Positions 1-7,824 of a stretch of 64,000 bases of DNA are shown here, piece after piece; the stretch's first letter is position 1, and the number at the start of each line of letters is the position of its first letter. Source of the stretch: Alicyclobacillaceae bacterium (GTDB lineage Bacteria; Bacillota; Bacilli; Kyrpidiales; Kyrpidiaceae); assembly GCA_029961045.1 (NCBI GenBank), contig JASBVN010000004.1, positions 1 through 64,000 on the forward strand, written 5' to 3'. The translations under genes were made by a program, and so were the position numbers. The notes beneath the pieces were generated by a model. That model made no database searches. It saw only the letters and a list, made by a program, of their open reading frames with translations, and was not told the origin of the DNA.

Positions 1-51
1 GCCTGCCTGTCACGCAGGAGAACGCGGGTTCGAATCCCGTCAGCTCCGCCA
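1..51 (+). tRNA. tRNA-Asp (GTC), 3' part only
   Basis: The window opens inside a tRNA. A 5-bp anticodon stem (CCTGC/GCAGG) encloses the loop CTGTCAC, giving anticodon GTC (Asp). A T arm with TTCGAAT follows, then the acceptor 3' strand CAGCTCC, discriminator G and an encoded CCA. The 5' part lies outside the window, so this is probably the last gene of a tRNA cluster. Confidence 0.93.
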
Positions 52-61
52 GAGAGGCTGT

Positions 62-92
62 AAAAGCCCGTCTCACCGACGGGCTTTTTTTA
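62..92 (+). terminator. Rho-independent terminator after tRNA-Asp
   Basis: GCCCGT and ACGGGC form a 6-bp stem with a 7-nt loop, preceded by A residues and followed by a run of seven T. It sits 10 nt after the tRNA CCA end. The 100 bases between it and the end of mntR show nothing further. Confidence 0.9.
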
Positions 93-195
93 TTGGCGTT
101 TTTTATGCGCCCGGTACGGTCGTCGCGTCCGGAGGCAAACACCGGCCGTGCGCCGGGCGGGTTGGGGAAAAGGGGAGCCGCCGGATTTGAATCGT

Positions 196-627
196 TCATT
201 CATCTACCGGTTGCAGACGGCGGTCCCGGAATTGTTCGAAGGCTCGACGATATTCAGGATGTTCTTCGAAAAACAGCACGAGGCTGTGAAGGGATCGCAT
301 GGTGCTGGGGCTGACGTGGTGTTCGATTCCTTCGACGTCTTTGCGGATCGTCGGTTCGCTGACGCCCAGAAGGCGCAAGAATTCCTCCAGCATGCGGTGC
401 CGTTGTTTCATCGTGCGCCCCAGTTCCTCGCCTTCCGGAGTGAGCACCAATCCACGATATTTTTCATAGGTTACAAAATTCTTCTCATCCAATTTTTGGA
501 TCATCTTCGTGACGGAGGACGGCTGCACCGCGAGGATTGTCGCGATATCCGAGACACGCGCGTATCCCTTCTCTTTCATCAATTCGTAGATCGTTTCGAG
601 GTAATCTTCCATACTCGGCGTCAGCAT
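196..627 (-). CDS. mntR: Manganese-responsive repressor MntR (DtxR family)
   Basis: 143-aa DtxR-family regulator that senses cytosolic Mn(II) and represses manganese uptake genes. It aligns end to end with B. subtilis MntR: a winged-helix DNA-binding domain (about residues 1-70) and a dimerisation/metal domain (71-142). All six Bacillus metal ligands are present at the same positions: D8, E11, H77, E99, E102 and H103. An upstream in-frame start exists, but the ATG at 627 gives the family N-terminus MLTPSMEDY and has a GGGGGT ribosome site. It is divergent from comEA. A minus-strand promoter (TTGCAT, 18 nt, TACAAT) can be read at 663-692. Confidence 0.95.
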   Translation of the reverse strand: MLTPSMEDYLETIYELMKEKGYARVSDIATILAVQPSSVTKMIQKLDEKNFVTYEKYRGLVLTPEGEELGRTMKQRHRMLEEFLRLLGVSEPTIRKDVEGIEHHVSPSTMRSLHSLVLFFEEHPEYRRAFEQFRDRRLQPVDE

Positions 628-703
628 GCAGCAGACCCCCGCTTTCCAAAGGGTTCTCCTCCATTGTACTATCAAGCCCCTCCATGATGCAAACCAAAAC
701 CCG

Positions 704-719
704 CATTTTAAGGAAAATG
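704..719. promoter_or_regulatory. Inverted repeat, candidate MntR operator
   Basis: CATTTT-AAGG-AAAATG is a perfect 6-bp inverted repeat with a 4-bp centre, between mntR and comEA. The core TTAAGGAAA is shared with the Bacillus MntR operator (remembered core TTTGCCTTAAGGAAACT). A site next to mntR would imply autoregulation or control of comEA. Neither is the rule in B. subtilis, so this is inference. Confidence 0.45.
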
Positions 720-786
720 TGTCATTTCAATCAAAGGTCGAGCTCGACCGGCAGCGAATGAAAGGCAGAGAAGGAGGGATTCGATC

Positions 787-1452
787 ATGTTCCGCGGAAA
801 CGGCTTCTGGTCGGCGGTTCGCGCCCGCGGCGGAGCCGCAGCGGCGGCGGGGACGGTGTTGTTGGCTGCGGCCGCGGCTTTAGGGTACGGTTGGTGGAAA
901 TCCGGAGCGGGCGAGCCGGTCGAAAGGATGGATCAGGTGGCGGAAGCACGGTTGGAATCGGGTGAAGGAGGAGCCGCGGGTACGTCCGCCGTTCAAAGGG
1001 GGAGCGGCAAAGGGGGAGTTGTAGTGGATGTGAAGGGGGCCGTCCGGAATCCCGGAGTATACGTGCTCCCGCAGGGGGCCCGGGTTCGGGAAGCGGTGGA
1101 GGCGGCGGGCGGAGTTTCGGAAGGGGCGGATTTGAGCGGGATCAACTTGGCCGCCAAGGTGGAAGACGGGGCGCTGATCCGCATACCCGAGCGCCGGAAG
1201 GTCGAGCAGGCCGGGGCGGGTAGGGGCGGCGGATCGACTGCCGGGCCGGGTGATGGTGAGCGGGTGCACCTGAACTCTGGAACCGCTGAGGAAATCGACC
1301 GGCTTCCCGGGATCGGCAAGAGCAAAGCGGAAGCCATCGTCAAATTTCGTGAAACACAAGGCCCTTTTCAAACCGTGGACCAACTTCGAAACGTGCCGGG
1401 CATCGGACCGAAACTGATCGATCGAATCCGGGATAAGGTCGATCTCCAATGA
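787..1452 (+). CDS. comEA: ComEA, DNA receptor of the competence machinery
   Basis: 221-aa membrane-anchored DNA-binding protein that hands incoming double-stranded DNA to the ComEC channel. Residues 18-37 form the single membrane segment. An SLBB domain follows at about 77-134 (VVVDVKGAVRNPGVYVLP). After a Gly-rich linker comes a tandem helix-hairpin-helix domain at 160-221, with LPGIGKSKA and VPGIGPKL as the two hairpins. The start is fixed by AAGGAGGG 8 nt upstream. It overlaps comEC by four bases (ATGA), so the two are translationally coupled. comEB of B. subtilis is absent. Confidence 0.95.
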   Translation: MFRGNGFWSAVRARGGAAAAAGTVLLAAAAALGYGWWKSGAGEPVERMDQVAEARLESGEGGAAGTSAVQRGSGKGGVVVDVKGAVRNPGVYVLPQGARVREAVEAAGGVSEGADLSGINLAAKVEDGALIRIPERRKVEQAGAGRGGGSTAGPGDGERVHLNSGTAEEIDRLPGIGKSKAEAIVKFRETQGPFQTVDQLRNVPGIGPKLIDRIRDKVDLQ

Positions 1453-4040
1453 CAGACGGGGTTGGGCGGTATCTTCCGTTTCTGGGGATATGGTCCGCTC
1501 TAGTGACGGCGGGGGGAGCGAAGCTCAGCCTCCCGGCGGCCAGCGGTCTTGCGGCCTCGATCCTGGCGTCATATGCCGTCTTGGCAGCGGTGAGGTGGAA
1601 GCGGTCCTGGATCCAACCGCACTGGCTGGGGGGGTGGAAAGGATGGGGGAGAGCTCTGTTGTTCTGGCCTCCCACCGTTTTTGCCCTCGTCGGAATCGGG
1701 GGACTTTTCGGCGGATCCTGGAGGGTACAGACCGCTTCTCCCGGACTGGATGCCTATGTGGATCGGTGGGTGCGGGTGGAGGGGGAAGTGGAATCCGTTT
1801 TGCGCAGAGAGGCGGGATCGGCTTCGACCATCGTCCGCATTTGGAGTCTGGACGGCCGAACTTCCCGGCATTCTTCTGTCCATGGCCGGGTTTACATGCG
1901 CCTGCCGGTATCTTCTGTTTCGGAAGGGGACGCTTTTGGAGCGGTCGTCCGGCTCCGGCTTCCGCCGCCGCCTCCTGCCCCTTTTCCGGAGGGGGTGGCG
2001 GATCCGTGGGAAGTCCGGGGGGCGGAGTACCGGGCCGAATGCGCGGAAGAGGGGGTTTGGGTCCGGCCGCGGCTGCAGAGCGCCCCCTATCGCTTGCGGG
2101 CCGCTTTGGAAAGAACCTGGGACGAACGGGTGGGGGGACAGCGGGCGTCCCTTCTCAAGGCTATGGTCCTTGGGGACACCTCTTATCTCGACCCCGCCGT
2201 CGCCGATTCCTTTGCCTTGGTCGGCGTCGCCCACGTCGTGGCGGTATCGGGGACACACCTCCATTTGGTGCTGTGGCCTCTGCGCCGGTGGGTCGGCCCG
2301 CGTTTACGGCCGACGGTTCGCGCAGCAGTCCTGGTCGGTATGGCCGGTGCGTATACCGCGTTGACGGGGGCGAGTCCCTCGGCGGTGAGGGCGGCGGGTA
2401 TGATCGCTTATCTGGAGGCGGGCGCCCTGTTGGGGCGACCGGGGCGTCCCCTTCAAGCTTGGGGTGCCGTGTTGGCCGTCGAATCGCTGGTGCGTCCTGA
2501 ATGGGTTTTTGATGTCGGGTTTCAATTGTCCTACGCAGCCGTTTGGGGATTGATGGTGCTGGAGCCGGTGCTGAAGCGGAGCCTGTCGTTTCTTCCCTCC
2601 CTTCTGCGCACCCCCGCCGCCGGTGCCCTGGCGGCGGAAATCGCCGTCTGTCCCTTTGGATTCTCGAGGTTTTATGTGTGGAACGCATGGTCGATTCTGG
2701 CCAACCTGTGGGCTCCGCTTCTGGGAGCGATCTTGTTGCCCGCGGGGTTCGTGTCGCTGTTTCTGTCTCCCGTGCCGGTAGTGGCCGACTGGTCCGCCCG
2801 CGCGGCCGGAGTACTGGCCCAGATTTTGATCGACGGCGTGGCCGCCATGGATGCAGACCGGCGGGGCGCCGCGCAATTGGGTCCCGTCCCGATATGGGGG
2901 TGGGTCTGGTACATCGGCTCGGTTTTGGGGCTCGTGGCCCTGGGCCGCAAAGGATATTCGGCTGGGTGGGCGCTGGTGGCGCTATTTACGGGCGTTTGCG
3001 CGGTCGCCGCCTCTTTGGTGCCGGAACGGGCCGTCGCGTTGGCCGCAGGCGGTGCAACGGCCTATTATGTCCAGTCCGACGGACGGAGGGTCCTGGTGTG
3101 CCCGGGGAGACCAGAGGCGATCGACGCAGCCGTGGCCCCGTATCTGCGCCGGATGGGGGTGTATCGCTTGGATGAAGTATGGGTGATCTCCGGAGACGGA
3201 GATCCGGAGGGCGAAGCCGTGTTGAAGGCGTTGAAGCGGTGGTTTCGGGTGGGCGAGGTTTCCGCGTGGCGGGGGGAAGAGTCGCTGGTCCTCCCCTTGG
3301 GCCGGACCGTGGTGGCGATCGGCGGGACGGTCCCCGGGCTGGCCGTACCGGGTCTTGTGACCGTGGACTGGCCCACCGGAGAACCGGTCCCTTTCCTGAC
3401 GGGGCGGGAGAGGTCGTGGCGGGTTCGCGGACAAGGGGGCCTTCTGATCGAGGTGCGCGCCGGAGTTCCCAGGCTGTACGGCGGCACAGGGCCGGTCCGG
3501 TCCTACCTTCCGCCGGCGGCCGGCAGGGATTGTCCGGGTTTTGAGATGTTCGTAACGGCGAACCGGCGCCAGGTGTTCCTTGCTGCGCGGGGAAATTTTA
3601 GAAATAATGACCGCCAGGCCGGTGTCCCCCTTGGCCCGGTGGAGCAACTTCAAGGGCTTTTCCCCGAATTCTTGGGGGGTCAAGTAGTGCGTGCGTTCGA
3701 AATAAACAGGATCCACCTCGTCCGGCCGGACAAACTGGGAAATTTCGATCGTTCGCAGGCTGGGCAGCGGAAGCCGGCTCAAATCGCTCTCAGGGAGAAT
3801 GACGTACTGCCCAGGTCCCCATTCATACCCGCGAAGAATCTCTTCGGCGGCGATTTCCCGGTCGCACCGGAGACACCATTTTCGGTACCGGATCGGGGTC
3901 TTGCACGGTTCGTGAAGCTGGCGGAAATGGACATCACGGTCCGATTCGGCCGCCTTTGCGCATCCTTCCCTAGTATGCCGCCGAGGGATCGATTTCGAGC
4001 CAGGTGCTGCGCTCCAAATGTTGGGGGTTGTCCTGGTTGA
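1449..4040 (+). CDS. comEC: ComEC/Rec2 DNA channel, 3' end altered
   Basis: 863-aa open frame. About the first 697 residues are ComEC, the polytopic channel that takes up single-stranded DNA. The N-terminal soluble domain, the competence domain (signature VGVAHVVAVSGTHLHL, about residues 258-273) and many hydrophobic segments are intact. The C-terminal metallo-beta-lactamase-like domain is degenerate: where relatives have an HPDADH-like metal motif, this protein has SGDGDPEG (about residues 580-587). ComEC similarity stops near base 3540. The last ~165 codons are the antisense strand of a Ku gene remnant and of the next gene's end, so that tail is unlikely to be native sequence. Whether the product works in uptake is open. 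Confidence 0.85.
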   Translation: MTDGVGRYLPFLGIWSALVTAGGAKLSLPAASGLAASILASYAVLAAVRWKRSWIQPHWLGGWKGWGRALLFWPPTVFALVGIGGLFGGSWRVQTASPGLDAYVDRWVRVEGEVESVLRREAGSASTIVRIWSLDGRTSRHSSVHGRVYMRLPVSSVSEGDAFGAVVRLRLPPPPPAPFPEGVADPWEVRGAEYRAECAEEGVWVRPRLQSAPYRLRAALERTWDERVGGQRASLLKAMVLGDTSYLDPAVADSFALVGVAHVVAVSGTHLHLVLWPLRRWVGPRLRPTVRAAVLVGMAGAYTALTGASPSAVRAAGMIAYLEAGALLGRPGRPLQAWGAVLAVESLVRPEWVFDVGFQLSYAAVWGLMVLEPVLKRSLSFLPSLLRTPAAGALAAEIAVCPFGFSRFYVWNAWSILANLWAPLLGAILLPAGFVSLFLSPVPVVADWSARAAGVLAQILIDGVAAMDADRRGAAQLGPVPIWGWVWYIGSVLGLVALGRKGYSAGWALVALFTGVCAVAASLVPERAVALAAGGATAYYVQSDGRRVLVCPGRPEAIDAAVAPYLRRMGVYRLDEVWVISGDGDPEGEAVLKALKRWFRVGEVSAWRGEESLVLPLGRTVVAIGGTVPGLAVPGLVTVDWPTGEPVPFLTGRERSWRVRGQGGLLIEVRAGVPRLYGGTGPVRSYLPPAAGRDCPGFEMFVTANRRQVFLAARGNFRNNDRQAGVPLGPVEQLQGLFPEFLGGQVVRAFEINRIHLVRPDKLGNFDRSQAGQRKPAQIALRENDVLPRSPFIPAKNLFGGDFPVAPETPFSVPDRGLARFVKLAEMDITVRFGRLCASFPSMPPRDRFRARCCAPNVGGCPG
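3540..3956 (-). pseudogene. Remnant of non-homologous end-joining protein Ku
   Basis: The minus-strand translation is clearly the N-terminal half of bacterial Ku. It reads HFRQLHEPCKTPIRYRK, then REIAAEEILRGYEWGPGQYV, RTIEISQFVRPDEVDPVYFE, YLTPQEFGEKPLKLL and SKEHLAPVR. The first ~20 residues (usual WKGSISFGLVN block) and the C-terminal half are missing. No start codon exists in frame before an internal TTG at 3782. The 5' edge abuts the stop codon of the neighbouring gene and the 3' edge abuts the last recognisable comEC sequence. Ku bridges DNA ends with LigD; this copy cannot. Confidence 0.88.
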
Positions 4041-4521
4041 CGGAAGTTAGGAATTGGGCGAAGGCTTCGGCGGAATCGTTCGCCAGGGTGGCCAGGGCAG
4101 TCCGCTGGAAGGCCTCGGCACCTAGGGAAGCTCCGAGAAGGGGGCGTCCGTCCCGGTTGACGAGTAGCGTGGCGTTGGCGATGTTCTGGCCGCTTTGATA
4201 CACCGCCGTCAAAAATTCTTTGGCCATTTGCTTAGATGCTTCGACGGGGGAGGGAGCGGCGGGGTCTACCCAAGCGGTCGCGTACACGACAATCCGTCCC
4301 CGGTCGTCTTTTTCCATATAGATTTCCTCGAGGCCGTGCACACCCCGGAGCCGTTCCAGGATCGACTGTGCCTCGCCGTCCGAGACTTCTTGGGAGGGAG
4401 GGAAGGGGTTGGGCGTACGGGGAACGGAGGCGAGGTAGACGGCTGCCGTCAGCAAACCGGCGAAGGTGCCCAGGAGGATTGCAAACCGCGCCGTTTTGCG
4501 GAAGCTTTGGCGGGCGGTCAA
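3970..4521 (-). CDS. Single-pass membrane protein of unknown function
   Basis: 183 aa from a TTG start preceded by GAAAGGGGGG at good spacing; an in-frame start 66 bases further upstream lacks a comparable site. One N-terminal membrane segment (about residues 12-30, FAILLGTFAGLLTAAVYLA) is followed by a Pro-rich spacer and a soluble domain of about 140 residues outside the membrane. I recognise no family. It is transcribed toward comEC and is divergent from the NDH-2 gene. The Ku remnant begins immediately after its stop, which suggests the same rearrangement brought them together. Confidence 0.65.
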   Translation of the reverse strand: MTARQSFRKTARFAILLGTFAGLLTAAVYLASVPRTPNPFPPSQEVSDGEAQSILERLRGVHGLEEIYMEKDDRGRIVVYATAWVDPAAPSPVEASKQMAKEFLTAVYQSGQNIANATLLVNRDGRPLLGASLGAEAFQRTALATLANDSAEAFAQFLTSVNQDNPQHLERSTWLEIDPSAAY

Positions 4522-4698
4522 AGCGGGCCCCCCTTTCTTTTTGCTTTTGCTGCATGTGTATGGTCCTGCTCCGTTCCTTATGACCACCGCGAGCCGGCCG
4601 CGGATCGGCTACGGATAAGAAAGGGTGCAGAGTTCCATACTAGAGCCACGGCGGGACGCCGGCCAGGCGCCGGGGGCGATGTTGCAGGAGGGGAGGCC

Positions 4699-5871
4699 GT
4701 GGAGAAGATCGTGATTCTCGGGGCCGGGTACGCCGGACTGACAACGGCACAAGTCCTGCAACGGCTCCGCATACCCTACGTGCTCGTCAACGACGGACCG
4801 GATCACCAGTTTACCGCTTTGATGCATGAAGTGGCCGGCGGACGCGGGCCGGCGGATCAGTACCGGATTTCCCTGACGGAACTGTTGGATCCGGATTGCG
4901 GAACTTTGATCATCGGACGAGTCGAATCCATCGATCTTCGACAACGCCGAGTTGTGGTGGAAGGAAAGGCGGTCGATTACGACCTGTTGGTCGTGGCCAT
5001 AGGCAGTGAAACCGACTTTTTCGGCATTCCCGGTCTGAAAGAAAACAGTTTGCCCCTGTGGGGCTTGAAAACTGCACTGGCGATTCGCGACGGTGTCCGG
5101 CGAGTCGTGGCCACCGCGTCTCCGGGCAACACCGCGCGGATCGTCATCGGAGGAGGCGGGTTGACGGGGGTCGAATTAGCCGGAGAATTGGCGGAATGGA
5201 TTCCTAAACTGTGCCAAGAGGCGGGCGTTTCCCGGAAGGCCGTGGAAATCGTGCTGATCGAGGCCATGGACACCATTCTGCCCATGCTGGGCGCCGACCT
5301 TCAGCAAAAGGCCCTGGAAGCTTTGAAGCAAAAAGGAGTCGATGTGAGAACCGGAATGAAGGTGGTCGAAGCGAAAGCGGCGGAAGTTCGCCTGGAAAAC
5401 GCGCCTCCCCTCGAATATACGCTTTTGATCTGGACGGGGGGAGTCCGGGGAAACAGCCTGCTGGCCTCGTCGGGATTCGAAGTGGATCGCAAAGGAAGGG
5501 TGCCTGTGGATGCCAGCCTCCGTCCTCCCGGCTTGATCAGGGTGTTTGTCATCGGAGATGGCGCGGCTTTTGCCGGGCCGGACGGCCGGCCCTTTCCTCC
5601 GACGGCGCAACTCGCGGTGCAGATGGGCCGGCATACCGCATACAACTTGGAACGGCTCGTATATGGCCGGCCTCTGCTTCCCTTCCGACCGCGGATGCGG
5701 GGGACTTTGGCGTCCATCGGACCGGCAGACGGGATCGGAGAGTTGGGGAGCTGGAAGGTAGCGGGATGGGCGGCCCGTTTTCTGAAGGAAGCCAACAAAG
5801 CCCGATATCTTTGGAATATCGGGGGATGGAGAATTTTGGTTAAGCGGTGGGGCCAGATCCGTTGGGCCTAA
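4699..5871 (+). CDS. Type II NADH dehydrogenase (NDH-2)
   Basis: 390-aa flavoprotein that oxidises NADH and reduces membrane quinone without pumping protons. The N-terminus has the FAD dinucleotide fold (VILGAGYAGLTTAQVL), and a second fold for NADH lies near residue 155 (IVIGGGGLTGVELAGEL). A C-terminal FAD motif contains VFVIGDGAA, followed by AQLAVQMG near the quinone site. The GTG start is chosen from the CAGGAGGGG site 6 nt upstream; the open frame extends far further 5' without family similarity. The C-terminus is amphipathic, as in membrane-bound NDH-2. In Bacillus this gene is not between comEC and holA, so it is an insertion relative to that order. Confidence 0.9.
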   Translation: MEKIVILGAGYAGLTTAQVLQRLRIPYVLVNDGPDHQFTALMHEVAGGRGPADQYRISLTELLDPDCGTLIIGRVESIDLRQRRVVVEGKAVDYDLLVVAIGSETDFFGIPGLKENSLPLWGLKTALAIRDGVRRVVATASPGNTARIVIGGGGLTGVELAGELAEWIPKLCQEAGVSRKAVEIVLIEAMDTILPMLGADLQQKALEALKQKGVDVRTGMKVVEAKAAEVRLENAPPLEYTLLIWTGGVRGNSLLASSGFEVDRKGRVPVDASLRPPGLIRVFVIGDGAAFAGPDGRPFPPTAQLAVQMGRHTAYNLERLVYGRPLLPFRPRMRGTLASIGPADGIGELGSWKVAGWAARFLKEANKARYLWNIGGWRILVKRWGQIRWA

Positions 5872-5913
5872 AGGACCAGGGGTGTGTGGTATCCTCGTCT
5901 TGAGGTGAACGCG

Positions 5914-6933
5914 ATGTATTGGGAACCCTGGGTGCAAGAAATCCGCCGCGGCCCGCTGTCGCCCCTTTATGCTCTGTCCGGCACCGAGTCTTATGTGATC
6001 GATTTGTTGACGGAGGAGATTCGCTCCGCCGTCGGGATCGGAATGCCCGAACTCAATGCGGCACGGTTCGATTTGAACCAGACGCCCGTTCAGCAAGTCG
6101 TCCTCGAAGCTCAAACCCCTCCCGTTTTGGAGGAGAAGCGCCTCGTCGTCGCGGCGGGGGGCGAAGCTTTGGCGGCCAAGGGCAAGGTGGATCACGACCT
6201 GGCCGTTTGGGAAGCGTACACAGAACGGCCGAACCCCCAAACGGTGTTGGTGTTGATTTTGGGCGACCACAAGGTCGATGAGCGGAAAAAATGGGTCAAA
6301 GCCATCAAGGAAAAAGGTCGCTGGTGGGTGTGTCCTCCTCTCAAAGAGGCCGACCTGGTGAAGTGGATTCGCCGGGAGGCGGTTCGCCTCGGGATTCGCT
6401 TGCACAACGAGGCGGTGGAGCGGTTGCTGTTGTCTTCCGGCGGCCGGCTGGATTTTCTAGCCGGAGAAATGGAAAAACTTTCTTTGTTCGCTCCGGGAGG
6501 AACCCTGACGCGGGAAGACGTGGATGCCTTGACGGTTCCCTTCCCCGACGACGACGTCTTCCGGTGGATCGACGATTTGGTCAGCCTGCGCATGGACAAG
6601 GTCATGACCGGTTTGGAGAATCTGCTGAAGCAGAGAGAAAGCCCGGTCAAGCTCTTGATGTTGGCCGCCCGGCAATACCGGCTCATGTACCACGTCTCTG
6701 CACAATCGGAACGGGGCTACAGCTTAGCCCAGATTGCGGAGCAGTTGGGGGCCCATCCTTATGCGTGCAGGGTGGCTCAACAACAGGCCCGGAGGTACAC
6801 GCGGCGTCAAATCGGCCGGATTCTGCAACGGCTCGCCGATGTCGATGCCGCGGTCAAGACGGGAAGGAAGAGCGACCGCGACGCCTTGGTGGACTTTGCC
6901 CTTCAATTGCCCGGCTTGGTTCGGGAAGGATAA
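5914..6933 (+). CDS. holA: DNA polymerase III delta subunit
   Basis: 339-aa clamp-loader subunit that opens the beta sliding clamp so it can be placed on DNA. It has the HolA layout: an AAA+-like N-terminal region (SPLYALSGTESYVIDLL), a lid domain and a helical C-terminal collar (QYRLMYHVSAQSERGYS to the end). The ATG is chosen for GAGGTGA 5 nt upstream rather than the GTG 30 bases earlier. holA follows comEC in Bacillus too, here after the two inserted genes. Confidence 0.93.
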   Translation: MYWEPWVQEIRRGPLSPLYALSGTESYVIDLLTEEIRSAVGIGMPELNAARFDLNQTPVQQVVLEAQTPPVLEEKRLVVAAGGEALAAKGKVDHDLAVWEAYTERPNPQTVLVLILGDHKVDERKKWVKAIKEKGRWWVCPPLKEADLVKWIRREAVRLGIRLHNEAVERLLLSSGGRLDFLAGEMEKLSLFAPGGTLTREDVDALTVPFPDDDVFRWIDDLVSLRMDKVMTGLENLLKQRESPVKLLMLAARQYRLMYHVSAQSERGYSLAQIAEQLGAHPYACRVAQQQARRYTRRQIGRILQRLADVDAAVKTGRKSDRDALVDFALQLPGLVREG

Positions 6934-6952
6934 AGGAGAGGAGGTGTACCCT

Positions 6953-7258
6953 GTGGGACGCCGGAGACGGATTCTCGTCCCCGAAGCGAGACCCGCCCTG
7001 GACCGGTTAAAGCGAGATTTGATGGAAGAGAAGGGGTTGGCGTCTGCGGAGGCGGAAGCGGATCGCCCCCTCGAAGAACAGGTGGCCGGTCGACTGGGCA
7101 TTCCCTTAGGGCAAGGGGACGACGGCCGCCTGACCACCCGACAGGCGGGGAAGGTCGGCGGAGCGATGGGCGGTCCGCTGGTCCGAAAATTGATCGAAAT
7201 GGCCCAGGAGAAATTGGCGGAAGCCGGCCACGAAGGCGGCCGCCCGACCGGAATGTGA
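6953..7258 (+). CDS. Divergent alpha/beta-type small acid-soluble spore protein
   Basis: 101 aa. SASPs coat DNA in the dormant spore and protect it from UV and heat. The N-terminal helix ILVPEARPALDRLKRDL and C-terminal helix KVGGAMGGPLVRKLIEMAQ match the two DNA-binding helices of the family. It is longer than the usual 60-75 aa because about 20 residues (LASAEAEADRPLEE region) lie before the segment that aligns with the GPR protease site. There the family EIASEFG reads QVAGRLG. The GTG start follows AAGGAGAGGAGG. It lies downstream of holA and two genes before gpr. Confidence 0.85.
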   Translation: MGRRRRILVPEARPALDRLKRDLMEEKGLASAEAEADRPLEEQVAGRLGIPLGQGDDGRLTTRQAGKVGGAMGGPLVRKLIEMAQEKLAEAGHEGGRPTGM

Positions 7259-7320
7259 GGAAAAACAGAACCGTGCGGAAACCGGCCGCGACCCGGCCGC
7301 ATGTGAGCACCTGCGTGTAG

Positions 7321-7343
7321 AAAAAGCCTCCCGAAGAGGCTTT
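7321..7343. terminator. Bidirectional terminator between SASP gene and rpsT
   Basis: AAAAGCCTC and GAGGCTTTT form a 9-bp stem with a short loop. T runs on both strands let it end the SASP transcript (plus strand) and the rpsT transcript (minus strand). Confidence 0.85.
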
Positions 7344-7349
7344 TCGGCT

Positions 7350-7640
7350 TTATGCGGGCTCCTTTTGCGATTGGGCTTTTAGCGCAGCTTGGAATTTACG
7401 GGTCAGGCGGGATTTGCGCCTGGCCGCCGCGTTGCGGTGCAGGATGCCCTTGGTCACCGATTTGTCGATCCGGCGTACCGCTTCCCGGAGCAGTTGTTCC
7501 GCCAGGTTTAAATCGCCGCTTTGCAACGCGGTGTTGAATTTCTTGATCGCCGTGCGCAGCGCCGATTTCAAAGAGGCATTGCGGAGAGTGCGTTTGCGGG
7601 TGATGCGCACGCGTTTAGCGGCCGACTTGATGTTGGGCAA
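7350..7640 (-). CDS. rpsT: 30S ribosomal protein S20
   Basis: 96-aa basic protein that binds 16S rRNA in the 30S body. The N-terminus PNIKSAAKRVRITRKRTLRN is the family signature; the rest is the three-helix bundle with HRNAAARRKSRL. The start is the unusual TTG at 7640, which directly gives the PNIKS N-terminus and has GGAGG 7 nt upstream. A TTG start is common for rpsT and ties in with its known translational autoregulation. It is transcribed against its neighbours, as in Bacillus. Confidence 0.96.
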   Translation of the reverse strand: MPNIKSAAKRVRITRKRTLRNASLKSALRTAIKKFNTALQSGDLNLAEQLLREAVRRIDKSVTKGILHRNAAARRKSRLTRKFQAALKAQSQKEPA

Positions 7641-7824
7641 TGGATTCACCTCCTTCACAAGCGCGCCGTGAAACAAACACAGGTTATTCTACCATGTCCC
7701 CCTAACCCGCGCAACCTCGGAGTATTTCTTCCCGGACGTCAGTGTTCGTACGGGTCTTGACGATCCCGGGAATGATAAAGAAAAACGGGGCGAATTCGCT
7801 CCGGGGAAGGGAGGATGGTGCGGG

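Noticed and set aside
2982-3782. 266-aa minus-strand frame taken as one protein
   Set aside because: Only its first ~80 residues are Ku-like; the rest is the antisense shadow of comEC. I report the Ku part as a remnant instead.
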